A DNA stretch of 6,209 bases. Source: a bacterium (GTDB lineage: Bacteria > Desulfobacterota > Anaeroferrophillalia > Anaeroferrophillales > Tharpellaceae). The notes under the pieces were generated by a model. It had not been told where the DNA came from. It saw nothing but the letters and a program-made list of their open reading frames with translations, and did no database searches. The stretch lies in assembly GCA_029935295.1 (NCBI GenBank), contig JAOZKP010000173.1, positions 1 through 6,209 of the forward strand. The letters run 5' to 3'. The position numbers and the translations under genes are program-made. Below are positions 1 through 5,701 of this stretch, piece after piece (the stretch's first letter is position 1; every line of letters begins with the position of its first letter).

Positions 1-273
1 CAGAGCGTCGCCTTTTTTTATCAGGGCGCCCTCCAGAAAAAGGACTTTTTCCAATTCCCCGGTCACCCGGGCGCGAACTTCAATTTTTCTTGAAGCTCTG
101 GTCTTTCCGGTAAATTCAAGCCAGATTGGGACCGGTTCCTTTTTGACGACGATTACTTCGACCGACAGAGCCGGTTTTTTGGGATCTGGCGTCTCGGCTT
201 TGTCTTTACCAAAGCCGATTATCGGTGGTGTCAGCATAATTGTAGTCAGCGCCATAATTAGTAAGCGTTTCAT
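1..273 (-). CDS. RND-type efflux periplasmic adaptor (membrane fusion protein), N-terminal part
   Basis: This is the first 91 codons of a gene that continues past the left edge. The start is the ATG at 273, preceded by a good ribosome binding site (AAGGA, minus strand, 281-285) seven bases upstream. The product begins with a short hydrophobic signal sequence (about residues 3-21) without a lipobox cysteine, so it is probably secreted but not lipidated. Residues 36-91 match the family's opening: a beta strand (VEVIVVKKEPVP), then EFTGKTRA, then the half-lipoyl signature RARVTGELEKVLFLEGALIKKGD read in pieces around residues 67-89. Such adaptors bridge an inner-membrane RND pump to a TolC channel. 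It follows the TolC-family gene after 29 bases on the same strand, so the two are almost certainly co-transcribed. Substrate cannot be told from this fragment. Confidence 0.9.
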   Translation of the reverse strand, partial: MKRLLIMALTTIMLTPPIIGFGKDKAETPDPKKPALSVEVIVVKKEPVPIWLEFTGKTRASRKIEVRARVTGELEKVLFLEGALIKKGDAL

Positions 274-280
274 GTGGCAG

Positions 281-285
281 TCCTT
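281..285 (-). promoter_or_regulatory. Ribosome binding site of the periplasmic adaptor gene
   Basis: AAGGA on the minus strand lies seven bases before the ATG at 273. It supports this start, and it lies within the 29-base gap after the TolC-family stop codon, so the adaptor has its own initiation site within the operon. Confidence 0.7.
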
Positions 286-302
286 GTTTTATTTATAGTT
301 AT

Positions 303-1631
303 TCAGTCTTTTGTAATGCCAATTCCGGGAATTACACCAACGGCATGTTCGATGCGTGCCAAGGCCGTCAGATAATCATAATAGGTGGTGACCAGGCTCG
401 ATTGGGCGCGGGTCAAACTGAGTTGCGCGTCATTGTATTCAATCATATCATTGAGACCGGCCTTATAGCGTTTATCGGCGAGGTCAAAATTTTCCTTTGC
501 CAGTTCCATGGTTTCAGAGGCGATATCAACGCTGTCATGATATTCAATGCCTCTAAGCCAGCTGTCGGTTACCTCCTGGATGATGGCGAGTTCGAGTTCC
601 TTGTGGCCGGCATTGACTTCACCCAGGCGGGCGTTGGCGGTTACGGTTCTGCCTTTGGTTTCAAAACCGGAAAAAAGTTCCCAGGTAAGATTCAGGCCGA
701 AATACCATTGATCCTGAGCTGAACTTAAGTCGCTGTCATATTCGTCGTAACTGGCTTGGGCATCAATTGTGGGGAAGTAGCCGCTGCGGGCCTGATCTAT
801 TTCAGCTTCAGAAGCCTTGACGTGAGACCTTATGGCTTGCAGATCGGAACGGTAGCTGAAGGCGGTTTCCAGTAAGTGGTTTAAGGTTTGCGGTAAATCG
901 GGTTTGTTGTTTGCCAGGGTCGTGAGCTCACCTTCGTTATGAATCACAATATAATTACCGTGCGCCGGGATCAGGCCTAAAACCTGTTCCAGTTTTGTCC
1001 GCGCGGTTCTCAAGTTTGAACGGGCTTGGAGCAGGGCTAATTTAGCATTGGAGAGATTGACTTTGGCATAGGTGACATCGATTTTGGTTCTGATGCCGGC
1101 CTCATAATATTTTTGGGATCGGTAGAGTTGCTGTTTGTAGTTATCGACGGCCTCTTTTTCGACCTTAATCAAACGCTTGCGGGTGAGGACATCGTAAAAC
1201 TCCCTTTTGCAGATAAAAGCAACATCTTTTTGAGTCTGTTTTAAGTTTGCAGAAGCAACCTTTACGCGGCTGTGACTGGCTGTAATCGCCCCACCGGTAT
1301 TTCCAAAATCATAGATTAATTGAGATGCATTGATGCTGGCGTGCAGAACTGTATCTTCATCATCAGGTTTGAGATCATCGACATATTGTCGACCGATGTC
1401 AGCTCCGGCGGCAACATGAGGCAGATAGCCCGATTGCGCCTGGGTCAGGATGCCCTGACTTTGCAGCTTTTGCTGTTTATAAATATCGATTCTGGGGTTA
1501 TTTTTCAATGCCAGACTTATACTGATATTCATGTCCAACTTTAGGGTTTCAGCGAAAACCGGAGAGGTGGCAGTCTGCAATCCCAGCATAAATAAAGCCA
1601 AACATAAAACAAGAAAGAGCCGTTTGCACAT
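303..1631 (-). CDS. TolC-family outer-membrane efflux protein
   Basis: A 442-residue protein, a normal length for the TolC/OEP family, forming the outer-membrane and periplasmic exit duct of a tripartite efflux or secretion system. Residues 1-27 are a Sec signal peptide with a likely cut after VFA. Two internal OEP repeats are visible. Repeat 1 (about 35-220) has ALKNNPRI, AQSGYLP and QLIYDFG, then long helices ending KLEQVLGL. Repeat 2 (about 252-433) has the matching elements YRSDLQAI, ARSGYFP and LTWELFSGFE, ending ARIEHAVG. This duplicated helix/beta-hairpin/helix pattern is diagnostic. It is the first gene of a minus-strand operon with the adaptor downstream. The start at 1631 fits the signal peptide. 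The ribosome binding site is modest (AAAGAG, seven bases upstream). A perfect -10 box lies about 40 bases upstream. The transported substrate is unknown. Confidence 0.95.
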   Translation of the reverse strand: MCKRLFLVLCLALFMLGLQTATSPVFAETLKLDMNISISLALKNNPRIDIYKQQKLQSQGILTQAQSGYLPHVAAGADIGRQYVDDLKPDDEDTVLHASINASQLIYDFGNTGGAITASHSRVKVASANLKQTQKDVAFICKREFYDVLTRKRLIKVEKEAVDNYKQQLYRSQKYYEAGIRTKIDVTYAKVNLSNAKLALLQARSNLRTARTKLEQVLGLIPAHGNYIVIHNEGELTTLANNKPDLPQTLNHLLETAFSYRSDLQAIRSHVKASEAEIDQARSGYFPTIDAQASYDEYDSDLSSAQDQWYFGLNLTWELFSGFETKGRTVTANARLGEVNAGHKELELAIIQEVTDSWLRGIEYHDSVDIASETMELAKENFDLADKRYKAGLNDMIEYNDAQLSLTRAQSSLVTTYYDYLTALARIEHAVGVIPGIGITKD

Positions 1632-1668
1632 GATAATACTCTTTTTATGGACTTTGTTATCTAGAAAA

Positions 1669-1674
1669 ATTATA
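1669..1674 (-). promoter_or_regulatory. Candidate sigma-70 -10 box for the efflux operon
   Basis: The minus strand reads TATAAT at 1674-1669, a perfect consensus -10. Transcription would start near 1662 and give a leader of about 30 bases before the TolC-family ATG. At 17 bases' spacing the -35 position (1692-1697) reads TGATTT, which is a poor match to TTGACA. The promoter may therefore depend on an activator, or the box may be fortuitous in such AT-rich DNA. Confidence 0.45.
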
Positions 1675-1693
1675 GCTTAAAAAGTTATAAAAA

Positions 1694-1717
1694 ATCATTT
1701 TTAAAGTGGTAAATGAT
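1694..1717. promoter_or_regulatory. 7-bp inverted repeat, possible operator of the efflux operon
   Basis: ATCATTT (1694-1700) and its exact reverse complement AAATGAT (1711-1717) are separated by 10 bases. The half-site centres are 17 bp apart, close to two helical turns, as many dimeric regulators require. The repeat overlaps and lies upstream of the -35 position of the candidate efflux promoter, where either an activator or a repressor could act. No regulator gene is in the window, and AT-rich DNA can produce such repeats by chance. Confidence 0.3.
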
Positions 1718-1802
1718 AGTAATTTCACGATTTTTATCTAGATTACACTGTCGGAGTTGAAATTGCAAGAAGCACTTTTCTTTGGAAGTAAATATTTTAT
1801 CC

Positions 1803-1831
1803 TTGATCCAAGACTAAATATCAACTACAAC
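1803..1831 (+). promoter_or_regulatory. Weak candidate promoter for the DUF389 operon
   Basis: TTGATC (1803-1808) and TACAAC (1826-1831) are spaced by 17 bases, and each matches the sigma-70 consensus at four of six positions. A start near 1838 would leave a leader of about 35 bases. A small inverted repeat (CTACA/TGTAG, 1825-1838, 4-base loop) overlaps the -10. This is the best-spaced pair I found on this strand upstream of the operon, but it is weak. Confidence 0.25.
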
Positions 1832-1872
1832 TGTGTAGCTATTCAGCCTGAAATAATTATTCCGGAAATCAT

Positions 1873-3771
1873 ATGACTGCTTATGTCAAAAAAGCACTTT
1901 TTATATTTGATGATACCAGCAAATATCTGTGTGAGAGTTTAGTAGAAAATCCTTTCGAAGTAGAAATAGTCTGTGTTGAGATTAGTAAATTAGAATCTCA
2001 GTTGCAGGCTGGAAGTGAGGTGATTGAGCATGTTGTAGTCGCCGGTTCTCTTGCTCTTATTAAGAAAGTGTTTGCTTTGGCAAAAGCTCATCCTTTTGGG
2101 ATCGGCCTGCTGGCTTTGCCGAAACAGAGAGCTTTGATGAACTGTTTTGACCTGTCACCAACTTCAAATGCCGGGATCGATTTGGCGTTACAGGCAGATG
2201 TTGCTCAATCGCTTGATCTGGTTTTCTGTAATGACAAGATGCTTCTTTTCAAAGCGACAATAGGTCGCCTTCCTCTGCTCGATGCTGCCGATGACAGCAG
2301 TCGTTTTCAGCTTCTGCAAAGGGGGGCAAAACAGTTAATCAATATCCAGCTGTTGCCTTTCAAGTTTACGACAGGTTCAGAGAAGAGTGTTGCTACATGC
2401 GCCTGTGGTTGCATGATTATTCAACATCATCGGGGCACTTTCGCTGCCAAATCGTTAGGTTATAACTGTTCCAGTATCGATGGTAAGGTTTCGTTACTCA
2501 TTTCCGCGCCATTTTCCATCTACTCCTATTTACAATTTATTCTGAGATCTCTGCTCTCCCGGCATCGGGGTGCAGATATTCCCAAAACGGTTGGTTCAAT
2601 TGAGAGCTCGAAGATTGTCATAGATTCGGCGATAAATCTTGAAGTCAGTATTGATGGTGAGAATGCAACTACTACCCCGGTACTCTGCCGGGTCGAAGAG
2701 AAAGTTGTGCGGGTTAACATCGGCACCCGCGCCCGGGAAGAACTTCTGGATCCTGAAACCGTAAAAAAAGAGAAGCTTGATATTGCCAATTTGCCCAAAG
2801 GCAAAGAGGTTCATAAACTGCAGCAGAAACACCTGCCTTTTTTTTCGATTGCGGCAGAGGAACGTTTTAAGACTCTATTTATTGCCTTGCGAGACGATGC
2901 CAGGATAGATTTTTCCTATGTTGTCCTGATGTTGCTAAGTACTTTGCTCGCCACTATCGGGCTTTATCTAAATTCTTCGGCCGTGGTTATCGGGGCAATG
3001 CTACTGGCACCATTGATGGCGCCGATCGTCTCCCTGGCGATGGGTCTTTTGCGGCGTAATGACGAGTTGACGATTAACTCGCTCTGGAAGATTGGTTTAG
3101 GCATTTTGCTGGCCCTGAGTTCATCCGCTTTACTGGTTCTGGTTTTCTCTTACAAGCCGATTACCAGTGAAATGATGGGTCGCCTTAATCCTTCACTGCT
3201 GGATTTGGGAGTGGCCATTATTGCGGGTATCGCCGCTGCTTATACTAAATCATTTAAAGAGATTATGCAGGGGTTGGCCGGGGTTGCAATTGCGGTGGCT
3301 CTGGTGCCACCTCTAGCTGTCGCTGGAATTGGACTGGGGCGTGGTGACCTCTTCTTTTTCAGTCAGGCTTTTCTTCTTTTTTTGACTAATCTGGTAGGGA
3401 TTATCCTCGCAGCACTGTTAACTTTTCGAGTGCTGGGTTTTTCACCCGCAGTCAAAGCCCGGCGCAGTGTTTTTATCGTATTGTTGATGATGGTTATGAT
3501 TACGGTTCCGCTCTATTTTTCATACAACAAGATTCTGTACAGATATCATGCTGAAAAGCGCTGGCGGATCGAGCGCTTTATGGTGAATGGAAAGTATATA
3601 ATCATTCAGAATATTCGCCTGAGTAAACAGGAAAATCGTCATATTATTTTCATGGACATCCTGGCGCGAGAATCACTGTCGCGCAATGATTTGGACCAAC
3701 TTAAACAAAAAATCCAAACTAATTTCTCGGGAAATCTGGTTATAAGGGCAAGAATCGAATATATTCTATGA
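1873..3771 (+). CDS. DUF389 membrane protein with N-terminal degenerate diacylglycerol-kinase-like domain
   Basis: A 632-residue protein in three parts. Residues 1-285 are soluble and run in the same order as a YegS/DgkB-type lipid kinase: EHVVVAGSLALIKKV (52-66) sits where the nucleotide-binding GGDGT should be, GIGLLALP (76-83) where the GIIPLGT strand should be, an SIDG element follows at 201-204, and SIDGEN (259-264) with VVRVNIG (278-284) ends it. GGDGT is lost while the DG and DGE motifs are kept, so ordinary kinase activity is doubtful. Residues about 347-549 are the DUF389 core with roughly seven membrane helices and the family signatures SSAVVIGAMLLAPLMAPI (368-385) and AYTKSFKEIMQGLAGVAIA (456-474). 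Residues 550-632 form a charged C-terminal domain typical of the longer members. DUF389 has no established function. The start at 1873 has GGAA five bases upstream. This is the first gene of the plus-strand operon and overlaps the next by four bases. The DUF389 call is firm; the kinase-like fold is inference from motif order. Confidence 0.88.
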   Translation: MTAYVKKALFIFDDTSKYLCESLVENPFEVEIVCVEISKLESQLQAGSEVIEHVVVAGSLALIKKVFALAKAHPFGIGLLALPKQRALMNCFDLSPTSNAGIDLALQADVAQSLDLVFCNDKMLLFKATIGRLPLLDAADDSSRFQLLQRGAKQLINIQLLPFKFTTGSEKSVATCACGCMIIQHHRGTFAAKSLGYNCSSIDGKVSLLISAPFSIYSYLQFILRSLLSRHRGADIPKTVGSIESSKIVIDSAINLEVSIDGENATTTPVLCRVEEKVVRVNIGTRAREELLDPETVKKEKLDIANLPKGKEVHKLQQKHLPFFSIAAEERFKTLFIALRDDARIDFSYVVLMLLSTLLATIGLYLNSSAVVIGAMLLAPLMAPIVSLAMGLLRRNDELTINSLWKIGLGILLALSSSALLVLVFSYKPITSEMMGRLNPSLLDLGVAIIAGIAAAYTKSFKEIMQGLAGVAIAVALVPPLAVAGIGLGRGDLFFFSQAFLLFLTNLVGIILAALLTFRVLGFSPAVKARRSVFIVLLMMVMITVPLYFSYNKILYRYHAEKRWRIERFMVNGKYIIIQNIRLSKQENRHIIFMDILARESLSRNDLDQLKQKIQTNFSGNLVIRARIEYIL

Positions 3772-4919
3772 AGAAAAATATACTTACAATAACTATTTTA
3801 CTTTTGTTGTTATCTCTGCTGGTCGGTTGCGATCAGCAGAGATCAATCGTAGCCAGCGGTAAGAAAATCAAGATTGGGGTGATCGGCCCTATGAGCGGCA
3901 CTTTTGCAGCTCAGGGGAAGAACAGTTTTGAAGGTCTGCAGGCAGCCCATACATTACAACCATTGCTCAATGATGGTGCGGCAATTGAATTTCTGGTTGA
4001 AGATGATCAGAATGATCCAACCCGGACGATTGCCGCTTTTAAAAAACTGGCCGAGACTGAGAAAATGGCGGCAATTCTGGTTTTTTCAGACAGTGCCCCG
4101 GTTCTGGCTTTGGAGCCGTTCGTTGATCGTTACAAGACCCCGGTGCTGGTGACTTTGGCCACACATCCGAATATCAGCAAAAAAAGTAAATATGTTACTC
4201 AGCTCTGTTTTGATGACATTTTTCAGGGTTCGGTTGCCGCTCTTTTTGTTCGGGATGAGTTGCTGATTAAAAAAGTGGCAATTATTGAGAATCCTGAGAA
4301 TCCCTATTCAACCAGTCTGGCGACTGAATTTCGCCAGAAATTTGTGGCGACCGGCGGTCTGATTACTGAGATTATTAATATCTCTGATGAAGTTGATGAT
4401 TTGTCCGCTATCATGGATAATTTACGGCTTAAAAAAACGCAACTGCTTTATATGCCGATTAAAGCTAAATGTCTTTTCAATATCGTCAAAGTCAATCGGG
4501 AGATTGAATGGCATCCGCAGATGATGTGTGGCGACGGACTTCTGGCCTCGGCTTTAGTGACGTTTCATGATGATTTAAATCTGCTGAATGGTTTGATGGC
4601 GACCGAGTTCTTTGGTGACAAGATTGCGGATAATGACTACGATAGGAGTTTGCGAAAGACATACAGATCTCTATTTGATCATCCGACTACCACCTATTCC
4701 AGTCTCGGGGCCGAAGCTTACGAAATTCTGCATGATACACTGAATCGTTGCAGTGATCCTGACAATCGTCAGGAAATTAACGAAAAAATCCGTCAGACTA
4801 CTGATTTACAAGGCATTTCTGGTAAAATAACGATTACTGCTTCCGGGAAGGCAAAAAGATCTCTATTTGTTGATATGATAGAGGATGGAGATCTGCTGGA
4901 GATTGTAAAAGTTTATTGA
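3768..4919 (+). CDS. Type I (Leu/Ile/Val-type) substrate-binding lipoprotein
   Basis: A 383-residue periplasmic binding protein of the branched-chain amino acid/amide family (Peripl_BP_6-like). Residues 1-20 are a lipoprotein signal with lipobox LVGC and the lipidated cysteine at 21. Asp follows at +2, which in E. coli keeps lipoproteins in the inner membrane. KIKIGVIGPMSG (33-44) is the classic opening strand and loop. VEDDQNDPTRTIAAFKKL (77-94), ILVFSDSAPVLAL (103-115, the ligand-loop region) and TPVLVTLATHP (124-134) follow the LivJ/LivK order, with a hinge and second lobe after about 150. Mature cysteines lie at 147, 235, 254 and 328. The paired cysteines of LivJ near the DDACDP motif are absent (DDQNDP here). 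Its start codon overlaps the previous stop (ATGA) with no strong Shine-Dalgarno at the usual distance, which suggests translational coupling. No ABC permease or ATPase lies nearby; the next gene is a channel. It may therefore be a sensor rather than an uptake component. The ligand is unknown, though the family binds amino acids, amides, urea or aromatic acids. Confidence 0.92.
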   Translation: MKKNILTITILLLLLSLLVGCDQQRSIVASGKKIKIGVIGPMSGTFAAQGKNSFEGLQAAHTLQPLLNDGAAIEFLVEDDQNDPTRTIAAFKKLAETEKMAAILVFSDSAPVLALEPFVDRYKTPVLVTLATHPNISKKSKYVTQLCFDDIFQGSVAALFVRDELLIKKVAIIENPENPYSTSLATEFRQKFVATGGLITEIINISDEVDDLSAIMDNLRLKKTQLLYMPIKAKCLFNIVKVNREIEWHPQMMCGDGLLASALVTFHDDLNLLNGLMATEFFGDKIADNDYDRSLRKTYRSLFDHPTTTYSSLGAEAYEILHDTLNRCSDPDNRQEINEKIRQTTDLQGISGKITITASGKAKRSLFVDMIEDGDLLEIVKVY

Positions 4920-4929
4920 GAAAAGCTCT

Positions 4930-5640
4930 ATGCAAGTTAAGGTTAATTTGAGAGAGATTGTGGATATTAATAAAATCTTTAATTTTCGGTTCCGGTTTCA
5001 GAATTTGTTGATCTGGATTCTGCTTTATATTGTTGCCAGCCCGTTACTGGGTTTTTTTCCGCATGCCGAAATCTTTGTTCAGCTTCTGTTTACAGTAGTA
5101 CTTATTTCAGCGGTTTATGCCATTAATCAGCAAACTACATTGATGTGTTCGGCGTTGGTTTTGATGATTTTGACAACCATTTTGATCTGGTGTCATGTTC
5201 TTAATTTGTTCAAAATTAGTGGTGTGATGATCAATGTCGTATTACTTACATATCTGGGTCTTATAGTCGTCGCTTTCGGACGCTATGTTTTTGTTGCCAA
5301 GCGAGTAGACGCTGAGTTGATTGCCGCCGCTCTCTGCTTCTATCTGTTAATGGGATTGTTCGGAGGAGAAGTTTTTCTATTATTGGAAACCCTTGCTCCC
5401 GGATCTTTTGCGGGCTCAAATCTGGTTCAGGTTACCTCATTTCAGGGGAAGTCGGAAATTTTTCAGTATTTTAGTTTTACGACTATGACGACCCTGGGTT
5501 ACGGGGATATTACGCCGCAGACTTCGGTGGCGATGGCTTTCTGCCAGGTTGAAGCAATTTTGGGACAGTTCTTTATTGCCGTTCTCGTGGCTCGGCTGGT
5601 CGGGATTCAGGTGGCGCAAAGTTTTACCGAGTCAAAGTGA
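4930..5640 (+). CDS. Six-helix potassium channel (Ion_trans_2 pore) without RCK domain
   Basis: A 236-residue inner-membrane protein. Hydrophobic segments are at about 26-42, 48-67, 70-90, 98-120 and 128-153. They are followed by a 23-residue external loop, a pore helix (177-187), the K+ selectivity filter TLGYGD (188-193) and a last helix (199-226). The final helix carries EAILGQFFIAVLVARLVG (208-225), a signature of small prokaryotic K+ channels, with Gly212 at a plausible gating hinge. The fourth segment lacks the regular arginines of a voltage sensor, and only about 10 residues follow the last helix, so there is no RCK or cyclic-nucleotide domain. It should pass K+ across the inner membrane as a tetramer. 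The gene starts 10 bases after the binding-protein stop, which puts both in one operon, and gating by a neighbour is an attractive guess. The ribosome binding site before 4930 is weak, which fits coupled translation. Confidence 0.92.
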   Translation: MQVKVNLREIVDINKIFNFRFRFQNLLIWILLYIVASPLLGFFPHAEIFVQLLFTVVLISAVYAINQQTTLMCSALVLMILTTILIWCHVLNLFKISGVMINVVLLTYLGLIVVAFGRYVFVAKRVDAELIAAALCFYLLMGLFGGEVFLLLETLAPGSFAGSNLVQVTSFQGKSEIFQYFSFTTMTTLGYGDITPQTSVAMAFCQVEAILGQFFIAVLVARLVGIQVAQSFTESK

Positions 5641-5648
5641 TGATGGCG

Positions 5649-5677
5649 TTGTTAGCTGAATGATTACTAATGATATT
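5649..5677 (+). promoter_or_regulatory. Very weak candidate promoter before the VOC lipoprotein gene
   Basis: TTGTTA (5649-5654) and GATATT (5672-5677) are 17 bases apart, and each matches consensus at four of six positions. I see no hairpin with a T-run in the 61-base gap 5641-5701, so read-through from the channel gene is at least as likely as a separate start here. Confidence 0.15.
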
Positions 5678-5701
5678 AACCTGTTTAGAGGGTGAAGAGT
5701 T

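Larger units (their letters stand above)
1657..1742 (+). repeat. 9-bp direct repeat TTATCTAGA in the divergent intergenic region
   Basis: TTATCTAGA occurs at 1657-1665 and again at 1734-1742, 77 bp apart. The pair flanks the -10 box and inverted repeat of the efflux operon. It could be a pair of protein binding sites, with a spacing near seven helical turns, or chance in AT-rich DNA. Confidence 0.3.

Noticed and set aside
345..722. Plus-strand open frame of 125 codons.
   Set aside because: It lies wholly antisense to the well-supported TolC-family gene, and its translation has no recognisable family or plausible start context.
1852..1867. Overlapping palindromes AATAATTATT and TTCCGGAA just before the DUF389 start.
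   Set aside because: They have no loop to form a hairpin, and the second simply contains the weak ribosome binding site; too short to claim an operator.
1632..1872. Search for a riboswitch or small RNA in the divergent intergenic region.
   Set aside because: I saw no conserved riboswitch core (for example a c-di-GMP type) and no stable stem followed by a T-run; the region is simply AT-rich with short repeats.
2526..2832. Two minus-strand open frames of 92 and 78 codons.
   Set aside because: Both are antisense to the kinase-like domain coding region and have no recognisable protein features.
3904..4152. Plus-strand open frame of 82 codons in another frame of the binding-protein gene.
   Set aside because: It is a frame shadow; the binding-protein frame has a continuous family match through this stretch.
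4665..4869. 13-bp direct repeat AGATCTCTATTTG at 4665-4677 and 4857-4869.
   Set aside because: Both copies lie in frame inside the binding-protein gene and encode the same RSLF residues; this looks like coincidence of codon choice, not a mobile or regulatory repeat.
5641..5701. Possible terminator between the channel and the VOC lipoprotein genes.
   Set aside because: There is no GC-rich stem with a following T-run; the gap is too weakly structured to call a terminator.
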